From contig NZ_PPHF01000053.1 of the NCBI RefSeq assembly GCF_002904335.1, forward strand, positions 1 to 64,000: 64,000 nt of DNA, read 5' to 3'. Under the pieces are notes generated by a model that searched no databases, was not told the DNA's origin, and saw only the letters and a list, made by a program, of their open reading frames with translations. The first letter of the stretch is position 1; the number at the start of each line of letters is the position of its first letter. Source of the DNA: Amycolatopsis sp. CA-126428 (GTDB lineage Bacteria; Actinomycetota; Actinomycetes; Mycobacteriales; Pseudonocardiaceae). Position numbers and translations under genes: made by a program. Shown in pieces: positions 1 to 8,839 of the stretch.

Positions 1-70
1 CGCTCAACAGCGACTCAATCAGCAGGTCGCGGCCTGATTCTGCTCTCGAGGTTGACACAAGGGGTGTCAT
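1..70 (-). CDS. 5'-end fragment of an unidentified gene, cut by the window edge
   Basis: An ATG at 70 on the minus strand opens a frame of 23 codons that runs off the left edge without a stop; it begins MTPLVSTSRA and continues SGRDLLIESLLS. A GGAG ribosome site lies about six bases upstream, and the start is 9 bases after the stop of the SDR gene, so it would be the next gene of the same operon. Too little is visible to name it. The GRDLLIESL stretch recalls the start of thiamine-diphosphate enzymes, but this is only a guess. Confidence 0.45.
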   Translation of the reverse strand, partial: MTPLVSTSRAESGRDLLIESLLS

Positions 71-79
71 GAGCGCTCC

Positions 80-835
80 TCACGAGGCAGGCGGGTCGAA
101 GCGGCCGTCGACGGCGGTCCAGCCACCGTCCACGGCCAGCACGGAGCCCGTCACGAACGACGAAGCATCCGAAGCGAGGTACACGACGGCGCCGGCGAGC
201 TCGTCCGGACGCGCCCAGCGGCCCAGCGCGCCCTTCGCCGCGTACGCGTCGTACCACTCGGGGTTCGCCTTGATCTGCGCGGTCAGCGGGGTCTCGACGA
301 CGCCGGGCGCGATCGCGTTGACCCGGACGCCGGCCGGGCCGAACTCCGCGGCGGCGGTGCGGAACAGCTGGACCAGGCCCGCTTTCGTCGCCGCGTACGG
401 GCCCTGGCCCGGCTCGACGGTCGTGCCGCGGATCGACGAGAAGCCGATGATGCTGCCGCGCCCGCGCGCGACCATGTCGGCGCCGAAGACGCGGACGACC
501 TCGAACGTCACGCCGAGGTTCAGCGCGATGACGCGGTCGAACTCCTCGCGCGTGTAGTCGAGCAAGCGTTTGCGGACGTTGGTCGCGGCGGTCAGCACGA
601 CGATGTCCTGCGGGCCGAGGTCGGACGCGGCCTTGTCCAAAGCGCCCGGTTCGAGCAGGTCGAGCTCGTACGCCTCCCCCACGCCCGCCTCGCGCGCGGC
701 TTCGAGGTCACGGTCGGCGCACACCACGTCGGCGCCGTGCGCGGCCAGCGCCCGCGCGGCTTCGCGGCCGATGCCGCCCGCGCCGAGCACGACGGCACGC
801 CGTCCGTCCAGCCGGAACAACGTCGAATAGTTCAC
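80..835 (-). CDS. SDR family NAD(P)-dependent oxidoreductase
   Basis: This 251-residue protein has the layout of a classical short-chain dehydrogenase/reductase. The dinucleotide-binding GAGGIG is near residue 18, an active-site serine lies in the FSS stretch, the catalytic YAATK is near 148, and the C-terminus has the usual VTGSVLAVDGG. It would oxidise or reduce a hydroxyl or carbonyl group in the cytoplasm; the substrate cannot be read from the sequence. The GTG start overlaps the stop of the aldehyde dehydrogenase gene by four bases (GTGA), so translation is probably coupled. With that enzyme and the upstream importer it probably forms a catabolic route for an imported small molecule. Confidence 0.88.
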   Translation of the reverse strand: MNYSTLFRLDGRRAVVLGAGGIGREAARALAAHGADVVCADRDLEAAREAGVGEAYELDLLEPGALDKAASDLGPQDIVVLTAATNVRKRLLDYTREEFDRVIALNLGVTFEVVRVFGADMVARGRGSIIGFSSIRGTTVEPGQGPYAATKAGLVQLFRTAAAEFGPAGVRVNAIAPGVVETPLTAQIKANPEWYDAYAAKGALGRWARPDELAGAVVYLASDASSFVTGSVLAVDGGWTAVDGRFDPPAS

Positions 836-2244
836 GGGCGCAGCACCGCCATCCTGGTCACGGTCAGCTCTTCGACGGCGAACCGCGGTCCCTCACGGCC
901 GATGCCGGAGTCCTTCACCCCGCCGTAGGGCATGGTGTCCGAGCGGAAGCCGGGCACCTCGTTGACCACGACCCCGCCGACCTCCAGCTCGTCCAGTGCG
1001 CGAAACGCCGTCTTCAGGGACTTGCTGTAGACGCTGGCGTGGAGGCCGTAGCGAGAGGCGTTGACCGCGGCGAAGGCCTCGTCCACATCGGACACCGTGC
1101 GCACGCAGACGACCGGGCCGAAGATCTCTTCGTCCCAGGCTTCGACGCCGTCCGGGACGTCCAGGAGGACGGTCGGGCGCAGTACCGTGCCGTCCACCCC
1201 GCCGCCGACCCGGCGTGCGCCGGACTTCTCGATCCACGCGGCGACCCGGTCGGTGGAAGCGGGGTCGATCAGCGCCGACACCCGCGTCTTCTCGTCCCGC
1301 GGATCGCCGATGACGACCTCGTCGAGCCGGGCCAGCAGGCGGTCGGTGAACTCTTCGGCGACCGAAGCGACGACCAGCACCCGCTGGACCGAGATGCACG
1401 CCTGACCGGACGCGTAGAACCCGCCGCGCAGCACGGCGTCCACGGCGGCTTCCAGATCCGCGTCTTCGGCCACCACGAGCGCCGCGTTCGACCCCAGTTC
1501 CAGCAACGTCTTCGTCGGGGCCGCGTCGCGGGCGATGCGGTGGCCGACCGCGGCCGAGCCGGTGAACGACACCGCGCCGATGCGGCGGTCGGTGGTCAGC
1601 GCCGCGCCCACGGCCGCGTCGCCGGTGACCAGCTGGACCATCGCGGCGATCGGCGCGACCGACCGGACCAGGTGCACCAGCCACAGCGTGGCCAGCGGCG
1701 TCTGGGGTGCGGGCTTGACGATCACCGGGCAGCCGGCGGCAATCGCGGGCGCGATCTTGTGCGACGCCAGCAGCAGCGGGTAGTTGAAGCCCGCGATACC
1801 GACGACGACGCCGATCGGCTTGCGCTTCCAGAACCCGACCAGCCCGTCGCCCGAGGGCAGAAGGTCCAGCGGCACGGTTTCGCCGTGCAGCCGGGACACC
1901 TCTTCGGCGGCGGCTTCCCAGGTGACGATCGTGCGGGCGACCTCGACGCGGCAGTCGACCAGGGGCTTCCCGGTCTCCAGGACGAGGAGGTTCTCGAACT
2001 CCTCGCGGCGAGACCGGATCGCCGCGGCGACGTCGTTGAGCAGCGAACGCCGGACCCGCGAAGGCAGCGAAGCCACTTCGCGCGCGACGGCGACTGCTTC
2101 GTCCACCGCGCAAGTCGCCAGCTCAGGCGTACCGACCGGCGCGAGGCCGACGACGCTCCCGTCGTAAGGGAAAACGATTTCTTCGGCATCCACAGTGGAC
2201 ACCCAGCCGCCGCCGATCGGCAGGCCGTCCGGGTACTCAGGCAT
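832..2244 (-). CDS. NAD(P)-dependent aldehyde dehydrogenase
   Basis: About 470 residues, normal for the aldehyde dehydrogenase superfamily. Visible marks are the general-base glutamate in LLELGSNA, the nucleophilic cysteine in SGQACISVQ, the cofactor-domain FTGSAAVG stretch and the EEIFGPV motif near the C-terminus. It would oxidise an aldehyde to the acid; the substrate is unknown. I prefer the ATG at 2244, which has GGAGG five bases upstream, over a GTG at 2250 that overlaps this ribosome site. It overlaps the upstream ATPase gene by 8 bases and the SDR gene by four, so it belongs to the same operon as the peptide-type importer. Confidence 0.9.
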   Translation of the reverse strand: MPEYPDGLPIGGGWVSTVDAEEIVFPYDGSVVGLAPVGTPELATCAVDEAVAVAREVASLPSRVRRSLLNDVAAAIRSRREEFENLLVLETGKPLVDCRVEVARTIVTWEAAAEEVSRLHGETVPLDLLPSGDGLVGFWKRKPIGVVVGIAGFNYPLLLASHKIAPAIAAGCPVIVKPAPQTPLATLWLVHLVRSVAPIAAMVQLVTGDAAVGAALTTDRRIGAVSFTGSAAVGHRIARDAAPTKTLLELGSNAALVVAEDADLEAAVDAVLRGGFYASGQACISVQRVLVVASVAEEFTDRLLARLDEVVIGDPRDEKTRVSALIDPASTDRVAAWIEKSGARRVGGGVDGTVLRPTVLLDVPDGVEAWDEEIFGPVVCVRTVSDVDEAFAAVNASRYGLHASVYSKSLKTAFRALDELEVGGVVVNEVPGFRSDTMPYGGVKDSGIGREGPRFAVEELTVTRMAVLRP

Positions 2245-3010
2245 CGTCACCTCCGCGCAACCGGGCCAGTTCCGCGCGCAGGTTCGGCGCGGCTTCGAGA
2301 AGTTCCCGCGTGTATTCGTGCTGGGGCGTGTCGTAGACCTGCGAAACGTCGCCGAGTTCGACGATTTCGCCGCGGCGCATCACCGCGACCCGGTCGCAGA
2401 CGTGCCGGACGACGCCGAGGTCGTGGGACACGAAGATCAGCGTCAGCGCGAACTGCTCCACCAGCGAGCCGAGCAGGTCGAGGATCTGGCCGCGCACGGA
2501 GACGTCAAGGGCGCTGACCGGCTCGTCGGCGATCAGCACGCTCGGGTTGGGCGCCAACGCGCGGGCGATCGAGATCCGCTGCCGCTGGCCACCGGAGAAC
2601 TGGTGCGGGTAGCGCTGGGCGGCGTCGGCGGGCAGGCCGACGGCGGCGAGCAGTTCGGCGACGCGGTCGGGTTCCCGGCGGCCCATCGGCTCGGAAACGA
2701 TGTCGCGCACGCGCATCCGCGGGTCCAGCGAGCCCATCGGGTCCTGGAAGACGATCTGCAGTTCGGACCGCAGGAAGCCGAGGCGGCGTTCGGGCAGGTT
2801 GTCGATGCGCCGGCCCTGGAACGAGACCGTGCCGGCGGTCGGCTTGTCGAGCGCCGCCAGCAACCGGACCAGCGTGGACTTGCCGGAACCGGACTCCCCC
2901 ACGATGCCGAACCGCTGCCCCGCCTCGACGGCGAAGCTGACACCGCGCAGCGCGTGGACGTCCCGCCGGGCGTACCGGCGTTCGAGGTCGCGGACTTCGA
3001 TGATGGTCAT
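2237..3010 (-). CDS. peptide/opine-type ABC importer, ATP-binding subunit (DppF-like)
   Basis: This 257-residue ATPase has the Walker A GESGSGKST, the signature FSGGQRQR, Walker B LIADEP and the switch histidine in FVSHD. The C-terminal VYDTPQHEYTRELL tail is typical of the Dpp/Opp subfamily. It should be one half of the heterodimeric ATPase energising the importer encoded just upstream. The ATG start overlaps the stop of the DppD-like gene by four bases. The family transports oligopeptides but also nickel, opines and sugar derivatives; the linked dehydrogenases suggest a metabolisable substrate rather than a metal. That last point is inference. Confidence 0.9.
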   Translation of the reverse strand: MTIIEVRDLERRYARRDVHALRGVSFAVEAGQRFGIVGESGSGKSTLVRLLAALDKPTAGTVSFQGRRIDNLPERRLGFLRSELQIVFQDPMGSLDPRMRVRDIVSEPMGRREPDRVAELLAAVGLPADAAQRYPHQFSGGQRQRISIARALAPNPSVLIADEPVSALDVSVRGQILDLLGSLVEQFALTLIFVSHDLGVVRHVCDRVAVMRRGEIVELGDVSQVYDTPQHEYTRELLEAAPNLRAELARLRGGDDA

Positions 3011-3741
3011 CGCCGGGCCTCCAGATCCGAGGCGTCCAGCAGCTTCCGCGTGTAGGCATGCGAAGGCGCCGTCAGCACTTCGCGCGTCGAGCCCGCTTCG
3101 ACGATCTCACCGTCCAGCATCACCAGGACGCGCTCGCACACCGAAGCCACGACGGCGAGGTCGTGCGTGATGAACAGCAACGCGCTTTCGGCGGGCAGCG
3201 ACGTCTTGATCAGCGAAAGGATCTGGGCCTGCACGGTGACGTCGAGGGCGGTGGTCGGCTCGTCGCAGATCAGCAGCGCCGGCTCGTTCGCCAGCGCCAT
3301 CGCGAGCACGACCCGCTGCCGCTGCCCGCCCGACAGCTGGTGCGGGTACGCGCGGGCGGTGCCCGGCAGGCCCACCGCATCGAGGAGCTCTTCGGCGCGG
3401 TGACGGCGTCCGCGCAGGCGCCCGGGCTCGGTGACCTGGCGGCCGACGCGCATGGCCGGGTTCAACGCCGTCATCGGCTCCTGGAACACCATGGCCAGCT
3501 CGTCACCGCGCAGCCGCGACAGGTCCTTTTCGGACATTCCGAGCAGCTCGCGGCCGCCGAGCCGGATCGAGCCGGACGCGCGCAGCTCCTCGGGCAGCAA
3601 GCCCATGATCGACAGCGCCGTCAACGACTTCCCGGACCCGGACTCCCCGATCAGGCCGACGCGCTCACCCACGCCGATCTCGAAGGAAATGCCGCGGACG
3701 AGCGAAGAAACGCTGAGGCCCGAAACCGAGAGCGTCGTCAT
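3007..3741 (-). CDS. peptide/opine-type ABC importer, ATP-binding subunit (DppD-like)
   Basis: About 244 residues starting MTTLSVSG at 3741; the open frame continues upstream, but that part is antisense to the permease gene and is not used. It has Walker A GESGSGKSL, signature LSGGQRQR, Walker B LLICDEP and the H-loop in FITHD. The C-terminal tail (SHAYTRKLLD) is of the Dpp/Opp type. At 244 residues it is shorter than many DppD proteins, which often exceed 300 and carry a C-terminal iron-sulphur region; that extension is absent. The start overlaps the DppC-like permease by four bases (ATGA). Confidence 0.88.
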   Translation of the reverse strand: MTTLSVSGLSVSSLVRGISFEIGVGERVGLIGESGSGKSLTALSIMGLLPEELRASGSIRLGGRELLGMSEKDLSRLRGDELAMVFQEPMTALNPAMRVGRQVTEPGRLRGRRHRAEELLDAVGLPGTARAYPHQLSGGQRQRVVLAMALANEPALLICDEPTTALDVTVQAQILSLIKTSLPAESALLFITHDLAVVASVCERVLVMLDGEIVEAGSTREVLTAPSHAYTRKLLDASDLEARR

Positions 3742-4547
3742 ACGCGGGCCGCCAATCGGGGATCCAGGCGGTCGCGGAGGCCGTCGCCGAGGAGGTTGAA
3801 GCCGAGGACGGCGACGGCGATCGCGATGCCCGGCACCAGCGCCAGCCGCGGCTGCACGGTCAGCAGTTCCTGCGATTCCTGCAGCATCCGGCCCCACGAC
3901 GGCGTCGGCGGCCGCGTGCCGAACCCGAGGAACGACAACGCCGCTTCGGCGAGCACGGCGATCGCGAACGACACCGAGGCCTGCACGATCAGCAGGCCGG
4001 AGATGTTCGGCAGCACGTGCCGCAGCGCGATGTTCAGCCGCGACCGCCCGCCCGCGCGGGCCGCGAGCACGAACTCGGTGCTCATCACCTGCAGCGTGCC
4101 GGAGCGGGCGATCCGGGCGAACGACGGAATGGTGGCGATGCCGATGGCGACCATCGCGGTCAGCGTGTCGGCCCCGAACACGGCGCCGAACATGATGGCC
4201 AGCAGCAGCGCGGGGAACGCCAGCACGAGGTCGTTGACCCGCATGACGAACTCGCCGAGCCATCGCGGGGACATCCCGGCCAGGACCCCCAGCGGCGTGC
4301 CGATGACCGCGGCGATCCCGACGGCGACGACCCCGACGTACAACGTCGTCCGCGCGCCGACCATGAGCTGGCTCAGCAGGTCCCGGCCGAATTTGTCGGT
4401 GCCGAACCAGTGGGAGCCGGTGAAGCCGAGCAGCCGGTGGGCCGCGTCGACCTTCACCGGGTCGAACGGCGTCCACGCGAACGACAGCAGCGCGGCCAGC
4501 ACCACCAGGCCGACGAGGATCCCGCCGATCAGGAGATTGCGCATCAC
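3738..4547 (-). CDS. peptide/opine-type ABC importer permease (DppC-like)
   Basis: This 269-residue membrane protein has a single N-terminal segment (LLIGGILVGLVVLAALL), a short extracytoplasmic region with FGTDKFGRDLLSQLMVGAR, and then a five-helix permease core. The FGTDxxGRD element is a mark of the second permease of Dpp/Opp importers. The ATPase-contacting loop lies around EFVLAARAGGRSR. It would pair with the DppB-like subunit to form the membrane channel. It is nested in the operon with four-base overlaps on both sides. Confidence 0.9.
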   Translation of the reverse strand: MMRNLLIGGILVGLVVLAALLSFAWTPFDPVKVDAAHRLLGFTGSHWFGTDKFGRDLLSQLMVGARTTLYVGVVAVGIAAVIGTPLGVLAGMSPRWLGEFVMRVNDLVLAFPALLLAIMFGAVFGADTLTAMVAIGIATIPSFARIARSGTLQVMSTEFVLAARAGGRSRLNIALRHVLPNISGLLIVQASVSFAIAVLAEAALSFLGFGTRPPTPSWGRMLQESQELLTVQPRLALVPGIAIAVAVLGFNLLGDGLRDRLDPRLAARV

Positions 4548-5488
4548 GAACCCCGCAATCTCGGGTCGAGCACGGTGTAGAGGAGGTCGACGACGAAGTT
4601 GACCAGCAGCACGCCGACCACCAGCACGAGCACGATCCCCTGCACGGTCAGCAGGTCACGCGCGGAGACGGCGTCCAGCAGCATCGAACCCAGGCCCGGC
4701 AGCACGAACACGCGCTCGACGACGACGGCGCCGATCAGCAGGGTCGCCAGCTGCAGGCCGAGCACGGTGACCACCGGCACCGACGCGTTGCGCAAGCCGT
4801 GGCGCACCAGCGCCTGCCCCGGCCGGAGGCCCTTCGAGCGCGCGGTGCGCAGGTAGTCCTGGCCGAGCGTGTCGAGCACCGCCGACCGGACATAACGCGT
4901 GAGCACCGCGCCCTGCACCAATCCCAAGGACAGCGCGGGGAGCACCAGGCCGCGGAAGAACTCGCCGAAGTCCTGGTCCGGCGGCGTCCACCCGCCCGAA
5001 GGCAGCCAGCGCAGCCGCACGGCGAAGATCTGCACGAGGATGATCCCGGCGAGGAACGCGGGGATCGCGACACCGATCTGCGACAGGCCCGAGACGCTCG
5101 CGCCGGCCGCTTTCCGGTGCTTCACCGCGGCGAACGTGCCCGCGGGGATCGCGATCACCAGAGCCACCAGCATGCCCGCGCCGACCAGCCACAACGTCAC
5201 GCCGAGGCGGTCGAACAGCTGGGGGCCGATCACGTCCCGCGTCACGTACGAACGGCCGAAGTCGCCGTGCAGCACGCCACCGATCCAGTCGAAGTACTGC
5301 GTGACCAGCGGCCGGTCGATGCCGAACTCCGCGCGCGTCTTGGCGAGCAGCTCCGGCGTCGCGTTGACGCCGAGCGCGACCTGCGCCGGGTCGCCCGGCA
5401 GCACGGCCATGAACAGGAACACGACGATGGACGCGACCAGCACGCTGACCACGAAGATCGCCACCCGGCGCAGCACCCTGGCCGTCAT
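4544..5488 (-). CDS. peptide/opine-type ABC importer permease (DppB-like)
   Basis: About 314 residues starting MTARVLRR at 5488. The frame is open far upstream, but that stretch is antisense to the binding-protein gene. It has an N-terminal transmembrane segment (VAIFVVSVLVASIVVFLFM), the DppB-type PGDPAQVALG stretch, and a permease core with the coupling loop DYLRTARSKGLRPGQAL. This is the usual length for the family. The start overlaps the binding-protein stop by four bases and its own stop overlaps the DppC-like start, so all importer parts should be made from one message. Confidence 0.9.
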   Translation of the reverse strand: MTARVLRRVAIFVVSVLVASIVVFLFMAVLPGDPAQVALGVNATPELLAKTRAEFGIDRPLVTQYFDWIGGVLHGDFGRSYVTRDVIGPQLFDRLGVTLWLVGAGMLVALVIAIPAGTFAAVKHRKAAGASVSGLSQIGVAIPAFLAGIILVQIFAVRLRWLPSGGWTPPDQDFGEFFRGLVLPALSLGLVQGAVLTRYVRSAVLDTLGQDYLRTARSKGLRPGQALVRHGLRNASVPVVTVLGLQLATLLIGAVVVERVFVLPGLGSMLLDAVSARDLLTVQGIVLVLVVGVLLVNFVVDLLYTVLDPRLRGS

Positions 5489-6975
5489 CGCGGCGCCAGC
5501 CCGGTGAGGTCGAAGGACTCGCTGACCTGGTTCTGCACGAACCCGCCGACCTTCGCCTTCGCGACGATGACGTTGGGGAACAGGAACAGCCAGTCCGCGG
5601 CCGCGTCGGTGTTCAGCTGCCGCGCCACCTGCTTCATGTCCGCGACCTGCTGCTCCGGCGTCCCGCTGTCGGCCTCGGCGAGCAGCTGCCGGACGCGCTT
5701 GCCGTCGTAACCCCAGTAGTACTTCGGCTTCCCGAACGTCGTGATGTCCCGGGCCTCGACGTGCTGGATGATCGACAGGTCGTAGTCGTGGTCGGTGAAC
5801 ACCTGCTTGAGCCACACCGCCGGGAAGTCGAGCGGCTCGATCGTGGTCCGCACGCCGACGTCGGCGAGCTGCGACTGGACGACCTGCGCCGCCGACACCG
5901 CGTACGGCAGGTTCGGGATCCGCAGCCGCAGGTTCAGGTTCGTCGCGCCGGCTTCGGAGAGCAGCGCCTGGGCCCGCGCGGGATCGAACGGGTGGACGTT
6001 CGCCAGGTCCTCGTACCACGGGTCGGTCGGCGGGACCATGCTGCCGATCAATGTGCCGCGGCCCGCCCACGCCGTGTCCAGCAGTGCCTTCCGGTCGATC
6101 GCGTAGGTCAGCGCCTGGCGGACGCGGACGTCGTTCAACGGCGGCCGCGCGTTGTTCATGGCCAGCGTGACTTCGGAGTTCGTCGTGCCTTGGACGACCT
6201 GGAACCGGTCGTCGGCCTGGAACTGCGGGACCGAATCGGGCGCGGTGATCGCGGAGATGACGTCGATGCCGTTGCTGAACAACGCATTGTTCAGCGCGGT
6301 CGGGTCCTTGATGTACTTGAGGACGACCGTGCCGTACGCCGGTTTCCGGCCCCAGTACGCGGGATTCGCCTTCAGCACCACGGAGTCGCCGCGCTTGCGC
6401 GCCGCCACGACGTACGGCCCGGTGCCGACGGGCTTGTTCGCCAGGTCGGTGACGCCGGTGGGGCTGAACATCGCGCCGAGCCGGCTGGTGAGGCTGAACA
6501 GCCAGCCGTTCGACGGCTTCGAGAGCACGACCCGCGCGTGGTCCGGCGCCACGACGTCGACGTGGTCGATGACGTCCATGTTCGCCTTGATCGAGATCGT
6601 CCAGTCGGTCTTCACCCGCAGGAGCGAGAACTTGACGTCCTCGGCGGTGAAGGGGGCGCCGTTGCTGAACCTGACGCCCGGCTGCAGCTGGAAGTCGTAG
6701 GTCTTCCGGTCCGGGCTGATCGTCCACGACTTCGCGAGCAGGGGCACGACCTTGCCCTGCGCGTCGAGCTTCACCAGGCCTTCGTAGACGTTGTAGAGCA
6801 GCGCCTGCGGGATGGCGGCGCCGTCGGTGCGGGTGAAGTCGAAGTTCGCCGGTTCCGCCGTGAAGCCGACGGAAAGCGTGTCCGGACCAGCGGAAACGCT
6901 GGCCGACGAGCCGGCCGAGCACCCGGACACCACGAGCAGCAGCGCCGCTGCCAGCACGTGAAGTCGGGCTTTCAT
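5485..6975 (-). CDS. ABC importer substrate-binding lipoprotein, family 5
   Basis: About 496 residues. A lipoprotein signal is clear: MKARLHVLAAALLLV then the lipobox VSGCS, so the mature protein should be anchored outside the membrane. The body resembles DppA/OppA proteins (NVYEGLVKLD, PGVRFSNGAPFTAEDVKFS, ALTYAIDRKALL). The ATG at 6975 has a GGAGG ribosome site. It is the first gene of the operon, and the FadR-like palindrome lies about 20 bases upstream of its start, where bound regulator would block transcription. The ligand cannot be predicted; family 5 members bind peptides, opines, nickel-chelators and oligosaccharides. Confidence 0.9.
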   Translation of the reverse strand: MKARLHVLAAALLLVVSGCSAGSSASVSAGPDTLSVGFTAEPANFDFTRTDGAAIPQALLYNVYEGLVKLDAQGKVVPLLAKSWTISPDRKTYDFQLQPGVRFSNGAPFTAEDVKFSLLRVKTDWTISIKANMDVIDHVDVVAPDHARVVLSKPSNGWLFSLTSRLGAMFSPTGVTDLANKPVGTGPYVVAARKRGDSVVLKANPAYWGRKPAYGTVVLKYIKDPTALNNALFSNGIDVISAITAPDSVPQFQADDRFQVVQGTTNSEVTLAMNNARPPLNDVRVRQALTYAIDRKALLDTAWAGRGTLIGSMVPPTDPWYEDLANVHPFDPARAQALLSEAGATNLNLRLRIPNLPYAVSAAQVVQSQLADVGVRTTIEPLDFPAVWLKQVFTDHDYDLSIIQHVEARDITTFGKPKYYWGYDGKRVRQLLAEADSGTPEQQVADMKQVARQLNTDAAADWLFLFPNVIVAKAKVGGFVQNQVSESFDLTGLAPR

Positions 6976-6994
6976 TCGGCCTCCAGATAAGTAC

Positions 6995-7009
6995 ACTGGT
7001 CTGACCAGT
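6995..7009. promoter_or_regulatory. FadR/GntR-type operator palindrome between importer operon and its regulator
   Basis: Here lies a perfect inverted repeat, ACTGGTC-T-GACCAGT. The core TGGTCTGACCA fits the TGGT-N3-ACCA pattern known for FadR-family regulators. It is 20 bases from the importer operon start and 33 bases from the regulator start, so one bound dimer could control both divergent promoters. Binding by the neighbouring regulator is inferred from position. Confidence 0.75.
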
Positions 7010-7041
7010 AGCCTGCACGCGACGGACGTCGAGGTCAAGGG

Positions 7042-7788
7042 ATGCGGTTCGAACCGGTGGCTCCGGTCCGCGCGTACGAGCGGGTCGTCGAGCAGATCGA
7101 GCAGGCCGTGGTCAGCGGCACGCTCAAGCCGGGGGAACGCCTGCCGAGCGAGCGGGAGCTGATGACGCAGTTCGGCGTCGGCCGCTCGACGATCCGCGAA
7201 GCCCTGCGCGTGCTGCAGGCGGCCGAGATGATCCGCTCGCGGCCCGGGGACCCGCGCGGCCCGGAGGTGCTGGCCGCCTCGCCCGCCGCGTTGCACCGCT
7301 CGATGCACCGGCTCGCGCGCGCCGACCACGTCGGGCTCGCCGAACTGCTGCAGTTCCGGATGATCCTCGACGGCTCGGCGCACCTGCTCGCGGCCGGGCT
7401 CCGCACCGAAGAGGACCTGACCGGCCTCGACGCGGCCCTGGAGTCGATGCGCGAAGGCGTTTCGCGCGGCTACGCCGAGTTCAGCCGCGCCGACGTCGCC
7501 TTCCACGAGGTGATCGCGCGCATCTCCCGCAATCCGTTGCTGGTGGTCAGCGAGGAAGTCGTGCGCGGGGTCGTGCTCGAACTGATCGAGGACAAGCTCG
7601 AGCACGCCAGCAACCGGACGTCGCTGATGCGCACCTGGCTCGCCCACCACGCCGAGGTGCTCGACGCGATCCGCGCGGCCGACGGCGCCGGCGCGGCGCA
7701 CCTGGCCAAACAGGCGTTGTACGACAACTACGCCGAATACGTCCCCGCCGGGCAACGGCCTCTGCTCACGCCGTTGCTGCGGCCCTAA
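7042..7788 (+). CDS. FadR-subfamily GntR transcriptional regulator
   Basis: This 248-residue protein has an N-terminal winged helix (residues about 10-75, with LPSERELMTQFGVGRSTIREALRVL cut short here as the recognition region) and a C-terminal all-helical FCD ligand domain. Metal-type residues typical of FCD proteins are suggested by the FHEVIARIS and LAHHAEVLDAI stretches. It is divergent from the importer/dehydrogenase operon, with a perfect FadR-like palindrome between them. It is therefore probably an autoregulated local repressor released by an imported substrate or its breakdown product. The ATG at 7042 follows an AAGGG ribosome site. Confidence 0.88.
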   Translation: MRFEPVAPVRAYERVVEQIEQAVVSGTLKPGERLPSERELMTQFGVGRSTIREALRVLQAAEMIRSRPGDPRGPEVLAASPAALHRSMHRLARADHVGLAELLQFRMILDGSAHLLAAGLRTEEDLTGLDAALESMREGVSRGYAEFSRADVAFHEVIARISRNPLLVVSEEVVRGVVLELIEDKLEHASNRTSLMRTWLAHHAEVLDAIRAADGAGAAHLAKQALYDNYAEYVPAGQRPLLTPLLRP

Positions 7789-7798
7789 ACTCGGCCAG

Positions 7799-8839
7799 GT
7801 GGATTCGGCGAAACGGGACGGCGTCGGCCTCGCGCTCTCGGGCGGCGGCTACCGCGCAATGCTCTTCCACGCCGGTGCGCTCTGGCGGCTCAACGAGCTC
7901 GGCTGGCTGCCGAAGCTGACCACCGTCTCCAGCGTCTCCGGCGGTTCGATCGCGGCGGGCGTGCTGGCGCACGCGTGGAGCAAGCTGTGGTTCGGCGCGG
8001 ACGGCGTGGCGGAGAACTTCGGCAAGGAGGTCGTGCAGCCGATCCGGAAGCTGGCCCGCACGAACCTCGACGTCCCGGTCACGCTGAAGGCGATGCTGAT
8101 GCCGTGGCGCAGTGCCGGCGAGGAACTCGCGCGCCGCTACGCGAAGCACCTCTTCGGCGACTGCTGCCTCGCGGACCTCGACCCGGCCGGGCCGCACTTC
8201 GTGTTCACCGCGACCAGCCTGCAGGACGGCTCGCTGTGGTGGTTCTTCCGGCAGCCGGGCCCGCACGGGCAGATCTCGCTGGCCACCGCGGTCGCGGCGT
8301 CGTCGGCGTTCCCGCCGATGCTTTCGCCGGTGGTGATCCCCGATCCGCACCGGCCCGGCCGCAAGATCGTGCTCAGCGACGCCGGCGTGTACGACAACCT
8401 CGGCCTCGACCCGATCGAGAACCAGCGGGCGACCGTCCTGGTCAGCGACGCGGGCAAGAAGATGAAGCACGAGGACCGGCCGCGGCACAACTGGCCGATG
8501 CAGCTGCTGCGCGTGCTGACCGTGATGGACAACCAGGTCCGCGAGCTGCGCACCGGCTCGCTGCTCAAGTCCTATGAGGACAAGACGTACGCCGGCACGT
8601 ACTGGGCGACCTACAGCGACATCGAACACTTCGAGCTGCCGGACGCCCTGCCGGCCCCGATCGCGCAGACCCGGGAACTCGCCGAGACGAAGACCCGGCT
8701 GACCAGGATGTCCGAGACGACGCAGGACCAGCTGATCAACTGGGGGTACGCGGTCTGCGACGCGGGCATGCGGCGCTGGGTCTGTCCCGGAACCGGGCTC
8801 AAGCCGGAGTTCCCGTACCCGGCCTCAGGCGTCGGCTAG
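7799..8839 (+). CDS. patatin-like phospholipase family protein
   Basis: This 346-residue protein begins with the patatin oxyanion glycine loop (LSGGGYRAMLFHAG). The nucleophile serine lies in SVSGGS, a variant of GxSxG, and the partner aspartate in SDAGVYDNLGLDPI, corresponding to the DGG/A motif. The catalytic Ser-Asp dyad of the family is thus present. It would cleave acyl esters of lipids. No signal peptide is visible. The GTG start is 10 bases after the regulator stop and has only a weak ribosome site, so coupling to the regulator is likely. Its 3' end overlaps the convergent sortase gene by 15 bases. Confidence 0.85.
   Translation: MDSAKRDGVGLALSGGGYRAMLFHAGALWRLNELGWLPKLTTVSSVSGGSIAAGVLAHAWSKLWFGADGVAENFGKEVVQPIRKLARTNLDVPVTLKAMLMPWRSAGEELARRYAKHLFGDCCLADLDPAGPHFVFTATSLQDGSLWWFFRQPGPHGQISLATAVAASSAFPPMLSPVVIPDPHRPGRKIVLSDAGVYDNLGLDPIENQRATVLVSDAGKKMKHEDRPRHNWPMQLLRVLTVMDNQVRELRTGSLLKSYEDKTYAGTYWATYSDIEHFELPDALPAPIAQTRELAETKTRLTRMSETTQDQLINWGYAVCDAGMRRWVCPGTGLKPEFPYPASGVG

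Noticed and set aside
52..70. TTGACA and the inverted repeat TGACAC/GTGTCA at 53-69 as a promoter with operator
   Set aside because: It lies at the start of the partial gene in the same operon as SDR, no -10 is seen at the right distance, and the repeat is short; chance is likely.
4544..7018. Long permease frame extending over the binding-protein gene
   Set aside because: The part upstream of MTARVLRR is out of frame with the lipoprotein gene and has no permease features; the true start is 5488.
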